Assembly: GCF_048771995.1 (NCBI RefSeq)
Contig: NC_133030.1
Span: forward strand, 60,420,001-60,484,000
Reading direction: 5' to 3'
DNA: 64,000 nt
DNA from: Taeniopygia guttata
Taxonomy: Eukaryota; Chordata; Aves; Passeriformes; Estrildidae
In this document: positions 1-13,500 of the stretch, one piece after another
How the letters are laid out: every line of letters starts with the position of its first letter
Position numbering within the stretch: the stretch's first letter is position 1
Translations under genes and position numbers: made by a program
The notes under the pieces: generated by a model
The model's database searches: none
What the model saw: the letters and a program-made list of their open reading frames with translations, nothing else
What the model was told of the DNA's origin: nothing

Positions 1-167
1 CTCTGTGTCCAGGTAGAACATAATTAACACTCACAGAACTCTGCACTTGCAGAAGTGCAGCAATTCCAGTGTACAGCTGCTCCACAGGGAAAACTCATTA
101 TGGAAACTGTTCACTATACAAAGGGGCTTTGTTAAGGACTAAACACAAACCAGTTCAAACCACTCAC

Positions 168-3100
168 CCTTGGGGATCTTAGTTCAATTTCTTCTTTCTC
201 ACTTTCACTGCTGGAATAATTTTCTTCTGCTTCTTTTTTAACTTCTGTTGGGGGCATTTTTTGTTCCTCTTTCACACTTTCCTCCATTGGTTCCACGTGT
301 TTCTGTGTCTCTTCTACCACTTTTGGTTCATTGTGATGGATGGTCCTAAACTGAATGTTTGCAGAACGGCAGTACTCTTCAAAACCATAAAGATACCTAC
401 AGACATAAGGAAGGTCCCATTTATAGTCCATGGTTTATTTTCCATTTATTGAAGTGCATAAAACCTATTTTCCTGCTCAGTAACTTCAGGAAAATAATAA
501 TAAACCAACCAACCAAATGCAAATAAAAATATAAAAGCTAAGAAGATTTTGAAGTGAAACGAGTTCAAGTCAAATGCTGAAAAAGAACACACAGAGGTGC
601 TTCCCACAGATTTAACTTCATCCCTATCCAGTTAAGAATTCATGACAGCAATGCCATGCATGAGCTTGCTCTCTGGAAACTGGCTGTGCACACTCTAATC
701 CAGTTATAGGGGAGAGAGGTATGAATTAGCTTATTTCTCAAAGGATTAATATGCAAGGTAAAACACACTATCACTGTCACAACACATTTCTGTGTGTCCA
801 AACAACATCATCATCCCCACTGTAACAGCAATCCAGTACACATTTACCAATTACTCTCTCCAGGATAAACACTCTTCTCTGTAAAATACAGACCTTAAAC
901 ATGTGCCCAGTTCAAATCCCACTGGAAAGAGTCTCAATATTGTCATCTTCATTGACATTAACATGAGTTGAGTCATTAGTCATCCCTATTTCCGAATTTC
1001 CTTAGGTTTGAGTCAAGAGAATCACATTCTTCCCTTTTACTCAAAAAGCCCAATTGTTTGTTGTCAAAATTCCAGAAGGATAAACAATAAAACCAGTTTT
1101 TATTTAGAAAATGAGCTTGGAAAATGTCATTCCTGAAAGGTTTCCAATTCAAAAGTTACAACACTGCTAAAAACAAGGATCAGAAAAAAAGGATTTATGC
1201 ATTTGATCAACGTAAGTAATGATTTTACTATTTAATAACTGTCACATACACCATAGCAATGCACACAGTTAAGCCTTAGTGACATTATTGTACAAATTCT
1301 GCAAAGATTATATGTAAATATACAATCTGAAACATGCCTTTTTTCAGTCAACACCTCTCATGAAGTTCAAGCAACTAGTAAAAAATTCTCCTCAATGTAT
1401 ATGAGATCTAAAGATTAAGGAGTGTGTTACTGTTAATTGACTGGCAGACTGAATCTGCCAAAGTTTATTTTATAAATTTCATTAGTGTACTCCAAAAGGC
1501 CATCAGCACAGGAGCAAAATGAAAGTTTCTTGGTAAAAAAATGAGCAGAATTCTGATGTATTGGAACAACAGAAACTTCCAGCCCTGACTGCTCCCTCCT
1601 TTCTTCCACATCAGCACTGGAAAATGCTCAGAACTGTTCATTAACTCAAGAATATCGAGTGCTGTCTGTAACTAACAAAAACCTCTTGGATACTTACTTT
1701 CTATAAGCAGTTTTTACGTTGTAGGAAGCAGCTGAGTTCAAAATAGGAATGCCAAGGTCCATATAAATTTGCTTCCATACAGCACCACTTTCAATCTTTG
1801 GGGAGAAAAAAAAAAGAAAAAAGGAAGTTTACGGGTTTTGTTAAATAATAACATTAAGGAATAATATCTAACAGAGCTAAAAGCCAAAGCCTTTTATAAA
1901 CATTGAGCAGTTTGGGTTGGAAGGGACCTTAAAATCATCCAGTTCCAACCCCTTGCCCTGGGCAGGGACACCTCCCACTATCCCAGGTTGTTCCAAGCCC
2001 TGTCCAACCCAGCCTGGGACTGTGCCAGGGTTGAAGTATCCACAGCTTCCCTGGGCAAACATTTATAGATATGAATGAACAGACTTATTTAGCTCAGGGA
2101 ACATCCAGCACTTACATTGTCACAGCCACCCTGCTGATAAACCAGCCTAAAAAGTTTGAAGAGGTTAAGGTCCTTGTAGCCCAGAACTGGTGGTTTATTG
2201 ATAGGAGTACCTGAATAAAACAAAACAGAAACAAGTTATCCCAAAGACAGCATGGTGCCTCTTCCATTCCTTCAGCATATATTTGATTACAAGTATTCTT
2301 CTGCATTTTAAAATCTGTATTTAATGGCTTAAGGTATGTTCCCAAGTCAGAAAATTCCAATAACCAGTTAAGGCTTCACCCTGTTTTGAATGCATCATTA
2401 TCTCTGGGTGGTTTATCAGCCTCCCAGGTTTATTAACAACCCTCATCCACCTGGCTGCATCCCACTGCTCCTCTCATGAGCAGGGAGGACAACCAGAACT
2501 ACAGGAAGCTCCAGAGAACACCTGAGGAATGCTGGAATAGAGCAGTGTGTGAAGAGATTAACTAAAAACACCATGGGCTGAAAGGAACGAGGAAGAAGCA
2601 GAGATGTTGGATTAGGAATGAGACACTCAGGCAAATTGTCAGAATGTGGAAAAGCACAAGGGCCTGACAGGACATGAATATTTGGGACAGTTCCAGGGAA
2701 AAGAAAGAACTCAGATCAGCTGAGTGGCAGTGACATGAAGAACAGTAATTATCTGCAGAAGGAGAAACCAAAAGTGACTTAAGGCAAGTGGCTGTATACT
2801 TAGACATTAATCCTCCCAGCAAGGAAGAATACCAAACCTCCGCCCTGCTGCTTTTTATCTTCCCTCATCTTCATGCAATTATATTTGGAATCATTAAAAT
2901 AATTTTATAGGATTTTGGGAATACTGTCATGATTCCATGAATCAAAACATTTATACTGAGAGAACAGAATGTAGAACAAATCTGCTGGGAATAGAAATCT
3001 TGCTATAAGGATGGAGAAGGAAAATAAAAAGCAAACAGGCGACGGGAAGTCCCAGTCCTGAAGAAGTTCTGCACATTGCTCAATCCACATACTGACTTAA

Positions 3101-4550
3101 AGAATATTTCATGGACTGAGTCTTCAAATTCAGCTTACAAATGCTTTCTTCTTCTGACTTCACAGGGTCCTCACATCCCTACCTGTTTTGTAGTCTGTGA
3201 GTGTTTAAAAAAGAATGAGAAAGCAAGAAAACAGGGAAGAGGGAAAGGAAAACTCTGGATTAGCCCAGCAGCAGAATGATTTATTTTTTTCCCCACAATT
3301 TAGCCTTTTATTCCCCTAAGGCAGCTTATTCTCCAGAAACACTGGTTATATACACAGGAGGCCTTCAAAATTATATTGGATGAGCTCCAGAACACTTTGC
3401 TATAATTCACGCTCAATTTCTAAACCTATGATAAGAATTGGCAGTATTGAACAGCTTTTGAATTGTTCTTTTATGATTCTGTGGTCTAGAATACATCTTC
3501 TTAGAAGGCATACAGACCCTCTTTTACAAAGGCAGCTTGATTTCCCCATTGATTTTAACAACCTCCTCCCCTCAAAAAAAGAAAGGGGCAAATATTCAGA
3601 CTCTGCAAGTACTTCATGTTTTACCCTTAGCTCTGGTCATTTCAAATTCAAATATATCAACATTTGCTGCACTCTGTGCTGCTATGGAAATATCATTCAG
3701 GTAGCTGCTGTCAAGAGAAAAGAAAAGATAAAAAAAGGGAAAAGGGCAGTAGTTACACCTATAATCTACCTGCACACCAAAGCTACTGCAGGATGAAAAT
3801 GGTGTTTGAAATACAGGATTGAAATGGTGACTTCATGAGTAAAATTTATCAAACCAATATACTCTTAAAATACAAAACTCTGCAGGCTTGGATATATATT
3901 TTTTAAATGGAGCATAAAAGCTGCCATTTTTGTGCCAGCATCATCACAACTGCAAATTCCTTATGCAACAGGAGCTCTCCCAAGTCAGCAGGTAAATCCT
4001 GCTCCCTATGCAGAACACATGCACTCCTGATACAGCTCTGAAGCCAACACTTCAACTATTCTAATTTATTAAGTCTCACTTAATTCTGCAAATACAGATG
4101 TTTAAAATACATTATTTTATTGTTCTAGCTACAGGATAAAATAGAATCTTTTATCTCTTCAGGTATCACTGCTGCATTTGTGCACGAGACTAGGGGATGG
4201 CACATCTCTATTCTCAGCTGGCTGGATTTCACCATCCATGGACAGACTCCACAGCTTCCAGCCTGGGATTAACAGCAGCAGAGCTCTCAGCCATGGCTGT
4301 CACAACCAGAAATCAACCTTATTGTGCTTATTTAGCAGGTGTTTTGAACATAAAAAATGGTTTGTGAAAGCAAAACAAAACCAAAACACCCCAGGGAGAA
4401 TCTGAGCTCCCTTTGAGTGCTGTGCCATTAAAGAAGTGGACTGGAGGTAAAAGAAAAGCAAGAAAATTCTGTGGTACCTCTGTCTTCCATAAACTTGTAA
4501 AGCTGTTGGAGGAAGCTGTCCCTCTCTTCAGGATCAAGCTCTTCCTCAGG
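168..4550 (-). CDS. ARID4A: ARID4A exons 12-15: complete ARID DNA-binding domain and start of the acidic region
   Basis: Exon 12 (residues 303-326) begins [20 protein letters not shown], helix 1 of the ARID fold. Exon 13 has [20 protein letters not shown], and exon 14 has [19 protein letters not shown], where Trp and the following helix-turn-helix contact DNA. Exon 15 has [18 protein letters not shown], which closes the domain at about residue 402, followed by a Lys/Glu-rich tail ending EEIELRSPR at a GTGAGTG donor. Codons split between exons 12/13 (G|GT) and 14/15 (AA|G) join correctly. ARID domains bind DNA, in this subfamily with little sequence preference. The sequence left of position 168 is intron. 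Confidence 0.96.
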
Positions 4551-7500
4551 CTGTGAAAATAAATGCAGTCATAAACGAAAACAGCAAATATGCAAAGTAA
4601 CCATCTATTTGTCAAAAGCCTAAGAGCAAGAACCAAACCCAAACCACTTCCCATTTAGCCCTGAATCCATGTAATGGTGAAATATGCAGAAAACAAAATT
4701 TACTCAGGAAGACTGAAGTGGTACCTCAGGATGAAAAAAAGAAAACGCAGGTCAGTTAAAGCATCAGTCCATCACAGAATGAATGAGTACCCCTCAAAAT
4801 GGAAACACTAATACACATATCATACCTGCCTAACACAGAAGGGGTCTGGTATTTACAAGACTGAAAGAATTCACAGAAATTCCAGGGGTTTTTTTGACTA
4901 GGTTCTGTTTGTTTGGGACTTTTTTGTTTAATTCATTTTCCTTATGCCAGCTTTAGCTCAGGCTGCAGAACAATTCCTTCTCTAACAGTACCTGCTGGAG
5001 ATGCTCCAGACAGTATTTGTTTTGTAATTAAGCTCCAATGCTTGATTTCAGCTTATATTTGGAAACACCTTTAAAGTCACTTCTATAATTTATTATTATA
5101 AATTCCTTAGTTTCACCTCTACAAGTTAAAGCCTCAAAGAGTTAAACACTATGAGAGAAATTTATGGCAAGTAATCCACAGTGTGAAACAAAGATATTCC
5201 TTTTATTACAGTCAAAATTATTTAAATAAAATAAATGTATTGGGGGGGGGGTGCGGGGGTGGAAGGGGCAGACAGAGGAAATAATGTCTACATATCTTTA
5301 TGAAATTTTGAGATTCTAGCAGAGACCAAAAAAAAAAAAAAACAAACCAAAAAACAACCAACCAAAAAAAACAACCAACCAAAAAAACCCCATTTCCCCT
5401 GCAATGCTTTCTGCATGCCACTTTCTTCCTGCCAGCCTGGCAGTTTGCACAAGGCAGGCTGCAGCTGTCTTGAAGGAAAGACGTACAGTACGTGTCAAAA
5501 AATCTTATCATTACATTATTAAAAATAACAGGAAAGTGACAAGCAGCTCCAGAAGGAAACCAGAACAACAATTTAGATTTCAGTCATCTCTGCATTCTGT
5601 AAACTTTAAGCTTGCAGGCAAGGAGATAGGCAGGGAAATGGGGATGTACATGCTAGTGCCTTGCTAACCAGCAAGCAATCTGCCCAGCATCAGAATGAAT
5701 CCCACCCTGCCTGCTTCACTGAATTCTGAGCTTCTAAACCCAACAGGGCTCAGCTACAATCAGGCAGAGACAATATCTGTGTCTTACTTCACTAATTTTT
5801 CTTCTGGAATAACTGGAGGAAATTAAATGTGTAATCAGAACACTGTACAGCATCAGTTACCATTTGCTCAGCACATCACAAGGATTATATAAGGAGAAAC
5901 AGTTATCTATAGAATTAGCACGCTCTTCCAGGTTATCAAGTGAAGTATTGCTATAGAAACCACAGCTTTTTTCTCTCCATTCAGACTGCAAAATAACTTC
6001 AAGATCGAGAAATTTCTACCATCTACTGTAATGTTTACTGGCTGAAGTCAATATAGCTCAAACTGTGCAAACTAAATACATCTAATAACAGTAAACATCC
6101 AGAAATACTTCTGAATAGTTGAATTAAAGCCATTTCTTCTGTGTGGGCACAAAGCCAAACCATAACTGTGGGTCAGAACAGCAGAAATGCACATTAGAAC
6201 AGCAATATTGCAGTCAGAATTTAGCCCTTCCACTGAGACCACATACTTTCAGCTGAAGAAAAGGAAAAAGATGGAAAGTGCTATAGGCTGGGGGCATAAA
6301 ACCTAGCTGCAATAATCATCCACCTGTGTGAGACATCCCAAAGCCTGCACCTGCTTCTCTCTCTGATGGTGTGTGAGCCCCTTGACAGAGGGAGTCTGAA
6401 CTGTGCCTGGTACTGATGCCAAAACAGGCACCAAATCCTTCTGAGAAGTCACTTGAGTAAGCCCTGAGTGACTGCCACCACACAATACATCTTAGATCAG
6501 CTGTTCTTTTGCTTCTGGCCAAAATGAGAAAGACCAATTCTTCCTGGATATGCTTACTGCAACATGAGGATAAGATGTCATTTTTTTACCAGGGTTATCT
6601 GTTTGGAACTGGACATTAAAGAATTCCATAAAATGTCTGCTGTTCTAAGAAAAGTTTTAACTTATATGTATCAGCTGTCATAAAATTATAGAATGGGTTG
6701 GGATGGAATGGACCTTAAAGACCATCTAGTCCCAACCCCCCTGGCAAGGAGGTTCACCTAAGCTGCTGTAAATTTGCACCCAAATCAAGGAAACACCTGA
6801 GAAATGTTGATGCCACAACCTGTGATCACCACCAGAGAGCAAATGGAAAGCTGAAATTCCCAGCACTGCTTTCCAGCAGGAACCAGGATGACAGTGCTGC
6901 TCTCCAAAACTCACAGCTACTATCCAGACATTGGTGCCCATTTTAGACTGGGCACAAGCAAGTTCACAGTGATAATTGTTTAAAACCAGTTACTGAAGAG
7001 TGCTCTGTCTCTCCATTTCATTTTTTCTTATACAGATGTTGCAAAAAGGGGGAGAGTGTAGCCAAAGGTAAGTCCAAGTAACAGGCAAAACAACATGAAA
7101 ATTTTAAGCATCAAGAGTTCAAAACTGAGACGTTTCTGCTGTTCATCCAATACCCAAAGCTAAATGCAACATGAGAAAAACTTTTTCATTTCAGGATGAG
7201 AGGCTGAATTTCATTGAAATGAAAATAAATAAAAACCTCTAAGATGCCGCTTTCCTAATTTAAAGGTTGAAATTTTATGGGTTTGAGATTTTTTTCCTTC
7301 CTTTCTGACAAGCAGGCCACATCTGTTAGGGAACATTGGAAGCAGTAAAACAATAAAATTGACCATGAACATTATCTTTTTATCTTTGTGTAATGGAGAT
7401 GTTCCGTTCTCAGCTCCATTTTTTATGGTTTTCCAAACAACATTAACAGCATTCATATATTTTCTAAAACTATCTGGTAAGTACCAGCAACATGAAGTGC

Positions 7501-10500
7501 ACAGAAATGTGTAGAACACTTGTAATTGGTTTTGCCTCATTTGGTTTTAGGCCACCTAATTCACCATGAGCTTTGACTCTGTCCTTAGCATGATTTTCAA
7601 CAAGAATGTGGCTCTGTTATACTGACTCATCATTTACTCTACAGAAAGATGTTAAAGCTTCTGTGGGTGCCAACCTTTAGAGCTGAGTGGGAGCACAAAG
7701 GATGAAATAGTTTCTTCTACAAAAGAAAGAATGAATCTCTACCTAGAAGCACGTACACCCTGAACTCAGGCAATCCGAGGTGGAGCTACCAGGGACAGAT
7801 CTTTCTTTTATGTTATAAATAGACTGACAAGACCATAAATGCTTCTGTGAAAGAAATGCAGGTGAAGAGGAAGAACAGTATACAGAGGATTTGGAGTTCA
7901 GAGGAAGAGATGATCAAGACAAGCTGCCAGAATTACAGTTAATGTAATTTTGTTGCTTCACAGTACTTCAATGAGGTTTCATCACTTGCACATTTGCTTT
8001 CTAACGCCAAGCTTGAAAACTAATTAAGGAAATGACAAGAATTAAACTGATTGCAACAAGTTAACAGCTCTAAACCACGTGGAGATGAGAATGATCTTAA
8101 AATGTTAATTTGTACCAACAAGAAACCAGAAATTCCACAAACCAACAATGACTCACTCCGGAGCTGTGCCTCAGTTTGCAACTTCTTTTGGAGTGACATT
8201 CTGAGAATGCCTCTTTGCATAAAACTGTGAGCAAGAAAGTCTTTAAAGAACATTTGTGCATGGCATGATGCAGGCTGTGCTTCACAGTAGCCAGAACTCC
8301 TACAAATGCACACACATGCATGAGAAGGAGGATTAGTTAATCAATGTTTAGCTATTTTTAAAGGCTATCCTGTGCATTACACATCACAGCTGCTTAGGGG
8401 ATTTCATATATATAAATCACAGAATCTTAGAATGGTTTGGATTGGAAGGGATCTAAAAAAACATCTTGGGCAGGAACATCTTCCACTATGTCAGGTTGCT
8501 CCAAGTCTCATCCAACCTGGCCTTGGACAGTCCCAGGGATCCAGGGGCAGCCACAGATTCTCTGGGTACCCTGTGCCAGGGCCTCACCATCCTCACAGGA
8601 AATAATTTTTTTCCAAGTATCTAATAAACCACTTCTTTCTGGATATCACCCTTCATTAACTTTGAAATGACTGTTTTCCTGTATTGAACTTTAACAGTCA
8701 GCTATTTCAATGTTATTTTAAAATATAAATAGGTTGCAACAGACATGGCAATTTGGGTATGATTTTATGTGATCTCCCACAGTTACTGAGAGCAAAGCCT
8801 ACACAGGGAACAAGAATTATTTTGAAGCAAAATGTAAATATTTTAATAGTTGACTACTGATGATTTGTAGGAATTTCAAGCCTCCTAAAACACATCATGG
8901 ATTTCTCATGGACTTAATGCTAATAAAATATATAGAAATAAATTATCATGAGAACTGAAATCTTGCTTATTTGCAGAACAGGAACGTTAGAAAATGCCTC
9001 TAGCATCTTCCCTTTTCAACAATGTAAAGCAACTGTGACTGATTTTTTTTTATGCCATTGTGATGCAAGAACCTTAAAAAGGTTAAATGAATGCACCCCA
9101 TTAAACATGCTACACCATACATCCTCCAGGTGACTGTCAGAAACAAGCCTTGAAGAAAATCCCTCTCAGCAAACACCTGGAGGTGCCACAACTCTTCCCT
9201 CAATGAGCCATGGAGAGCAGCTAGCTGGAATTTTTTTTCTGAAGAAATTCCTTGCCTTTACTCTGGACTTCAGTGAATGTATCTGTTGAGAATGTGTATG
9301 TACTGAGAAGGCATTTGAAATAACTGCACATTAAGATCTTCATTCTAATGGAATCAGAATGGCTTGCAGGGAGACAGAGCCAAATCCAAATATTGCTTAC
9401 ATATCCCCTTGTAAAACAGGGAGTATTTCAATCCTTAAGCTTGAGAAACAAATGTGATGGATCACAGTGGATTCCACAGCTTCTCCTACCAGCACATTTA
9501 CCTGTCTGGAATCCTTTGCTTCACTACTTTATGTTTAGATTAGATTCTTCTTCCCTGAAAGAACAACTCCAAGACAAGGAAATACAGTAGTAGATACAAC
9601 CTGTTTTGAATAAAAATCAGGTAACGCTCAATATTCCAAAAGCTTTTGTTCCTAGGTGGACATACTGGAGTTAAGATTTTCTCCTTCCTTTTAGCTGCAG
9701 TGCATAGACTGCCAAATGTACCCTCCAAACACAGTTGACTATCTTACTCTGATATGGTGAAAACTGGGTAAGGAGCAGAAGCAATATCCAGATTTTTATC
9801 TAGATTCAAATTAATTGAATGATTCTTTTAATGTTAAAGAAATAAAGACTTTTTTTATAATACCTCTGGATTTTCTTCAGTTTTTATGAAATGTGTTATT
9901 AAAATCTTAATTGCTAATGGAAGATAACCCTGAATTGCACCACATAGCACCAAAATTCCAGCAATCTGAACATGCTGAGTAGCTCTGTGTAATGCAATCC
10001 CTGTTAGAGTCCATGACAAGCAATTTCCACATTGTCCTCCTTCCCAGTCAACTCTGGACCACACAAGTCACTCACCACGGGTGAGGAGGAGGAGCACCAA
10101 ACCAACCCCATGTTTGTTCCCTCTCCTTAGCTTACAAAAGCCATGTCAAGCCTGGAAACCTGGTGGTACCAACTCTACCACTTCTTAAAGATGTCATAAA
10201 AGGCAACACACTTAGAAAGATAGTTTCTGTCAAAATAAAGCTGCAGATTTTTAAGCCAGCTACAGGAAAAATGGCAGGCTCTAATGTCAACAGCTACAGC
10301 AGATCTCTCTGCTCCATTATCATTATAAAAGATCCTACTTCAGAAAAATAGGATTCTTTCTATTCCAGAATTAAGACTTTTCTGACTGACTTTATCCTGT
10401 GACTATATATTAAGTAGGTCTGTGTCCATTTGATTATTTAACAGTGGCCTATCATGGCTGGGCAGCAGCTGGACAGGCCTGTCAGCAAAGCTGCTGTGCA

Positions 10501-13500
10501 AACCAAAAGATGGGAAAGGGGGGAAATAAAAAGGTATTTTTAATAATCTCACTCCCATCTCTAATAATATAACCACTTACAGTTCTAAAACAAAAAGCCC
10601 ACTGAGAATATTCTGGGAGAGGATGGACAGAAGCAATTTGTAACCTTGATTAATAAAAGGAAGCACTCTATACAATGTAAAATTTCAGTAATTCAACATC
10701 TGTATTCAAATACAGGCAAAAAAAAAACCCAATCACTCACTTGTCGATCCTCTCTGCAGCTAGTATTACTGCCTTTCTCAGGGAAAAAAAATAGAAATTC
10801 CTTAAATTCCCTAAATGTTCTCTGTTGCAATATCTAGCATGACCCACAATTAAAAATATGTATTTTAATAGCTGAACCAGAAATTTGACATAATGGGTCA
10901 TCATATCAGTTCTGCTCTGACATTATCTATAAAGATTCATATCTACCTTCTGCTACACAGCTTCAGCATGAAGATGCTCACCTTACATTCCTACTTGTCA
11001 CCTGGAAATAATGGATTCCACAGCTTCTCCTATCAGCACATCCACCTGTCTGGAATGCTTTGCTTCACTATTTTACATTAACATCCTTTTTTAAAAATAA
11101 TCTCTATTTCTTTTACAGGAATACCTTTTTAAATTTTTTTTTTTAAATCACCAAGCTTCCCCCTCCCCCTTCTTTGTTTGAAACACACAGCATTTTATGC
11201 AATAGGCATGAAAAATTATAATAAAAATGGATACTAGAAAACTAGTATAGCAATCCTTGATTTCCAATGACTGATACTCTGAAATTTTAATCAATGTTAA
11301 TACAGACTGAGCAACACAGCCTGCAACAGTTCACACCCTGCAAAATGTGGCCTATTCAGTCTTTTTCACTGCAAACAGAGGGGAAAAACCCAGAGGATTT
11401 TACATTTCTGCACAGATTTATCTCATATTTATCTTATCATACCATATTCTTACACAGACATCTACTCCATTTTCCAAAACAATGATAGCCGAGCATAAAT
11501 CTTCCACCTAAAAATAGATTTTTATTGTCTTTTTTTTTATTTTTACCTGGAAAGATCTCCCCTGGCTGCAAGCTCCACCAGACAGTTCCCAGACCAGAAA
11601 CCCAAGTCAAACCCCCCATCCCCAACCACCAAGCTCACATCACAGATTCAAGCACACGATCCTTACCTAGCAGCCGCATTCTTTCAAACGTAAAATGGTT
11701 TTACTTCCTTTCTATCTAATCTGCCCACTGCCTGGACATATTTTCAGCCTGACTTCCAAATACTCGCTCGCGTTCGCTCTCTCTCCCCGCGCGGCGGCCG
11801 CGGTTAACCGGCATTACTTACATTCTCTTCCGCACGGAAAAAAAAAAAATTAAAAAATAAAAAGAAAGAACTAATAAAACGAAGTAGTAAGGCTAAGGAG
11901 AACGCGAGGCATTAGATGAAAGGCAGAGAAGGGCCAGCCCATCTCCGAGCCCCCGGCCAGCCCCGGCTCCCGCGGCCGCTCCCCGCGCCTGCGCCGCGCC
12001 CGCTCCCGGTTGCCCGGGGAACGCCGAGGCCGCCGAGCGCCATCGGCCATTCCGTGTGGGAAGGGAAGGGAAGGGGAAAGGGAAGCGGCCTTTGACCTTC
12101 CTGCCGGCACACGGGCAGCGCCGGGGCTTTGCGGTCCGTGTTTTCGGGGTGTATTGTGAGAACGGCGCGGCGGGGAAACAAAAATCCCGCAGTGCCTCCT
12201 CTCCCCGCCCCCCACCTCCGCCCATGCTTCCAAATCCAACAGCCAGGTTACAAGAAGGGAGCAAAACAGAAGAGAATTCTGTAAAGACTTCTGATGACAT
12301 GAAGAAACTGGCTGACTTCGTGGAAAAGGAACCACTTTAAATACAAAACTGTTGTTATGGAAATCATGGAATCACATTCCATGATCTGGGTTGGAAGGGA
12401 CCTTAAAGATCATCCAGGTCTAACTCCTGCATGGCATCATTGTGTGGGGGGGAAGACAGCAGCAGAGGTGTTTGAGAAAGGAGAGAAAAGCATCCAGATT
12501 CTCCTGAAAGCCGGCTTTGCCATCAAGAAGAGCAAAGTCAAGATGCTGGAGAGATCCAGTTCCTGGGAGTGAAGTGGCAAGATGGATGGCGTCAGACACC
12601 TTCCACCAGATCAAGTTCCTCCAGGCCCTGTCCGACCTGGCCTGGAACAATTCCAGGGATGGGGCAGCCACAGCTTCTCTGGGCAACCTGTGCCAGGGCC
12701 TCACCACCCTCACAGCCAAGAATTTCTTCCTCATGTCTAACCTAAATCTTTCAGTTTAGAGCCTGTCCTATCACTCATGCCCTTGTCCAAAGTCCCTCTT
12801 CTCCAGCTCTGGAGTCCCGTTATGCCCTGGCAGGGGCTCTCAGCCCCTCGCAGTGAGCACCCGCAGCTCTCCCAGCCTGGCTCCAGCCGCCTCCGCAGGT
12901 CTCTGCTGTGCTCAGACCCTGGAGCTGCACCCAGAGCTCCGGTGGGGTCTCATGAGAGCAGAGCAAAGGGGAGAATCCCCTTGTTGAGGCAGCCCAGGAC
13001 ACGTTTGGCTTTCCCAGCCACGAGCTGGCTCATTATCCAGCCTTTTATCCACGAGAACCCCCAAGCCCTTCTCCACAGGGCTGCTTCTCCATGAATTCCT
13101 CTCCCAGTCTGGACAAGCCACAGCACGTTAGACAGAAAGTCCATCCACCACATCATTCTATGATTCCCAACCTAACAGGCACCAAGGTCTGTCCTGCACT
13201 GCTCCTAAGTACCATTTATTGCCCTGTGATTCAGCTCATAGTTTCAGTCAACCTCCTGCTTTTGTTTGAAATTTTTGTATCTTTCTTTTTGAAATCACAC
13301 TACTGTTTTCTGAAACAACTTACTTTTATATTACATACACATGAGTTCTATAGTACTTTATTAACGTTATAAAATGGTTAATTATTTTTATAAAGTTTTT
13401 TAAGGTTATTTAATTAAGAAATTATAATTAAATTATTTTTATTTTTAGTTTAATAGTTAGTTATTTGAAGTCCACAATGTGGACTTTTTTGTTTAATTAT

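Noticed and set aside
11871-12335. 154-codon minus-strand open frame across the intronic CpG island
   Set aside because: Same GC effect. The frame closes before the good splice donor at 11,822 and the sequence resembles no known protein.
12056-12340. Plus-strand frame ending [16 protein letters not shown] at the island edge
   Set aside because: The C-terminal part looks protein-like at first sight. I could not match it to any family, it runs through the GC-rich island, and it stops just before a CR1 insertion.
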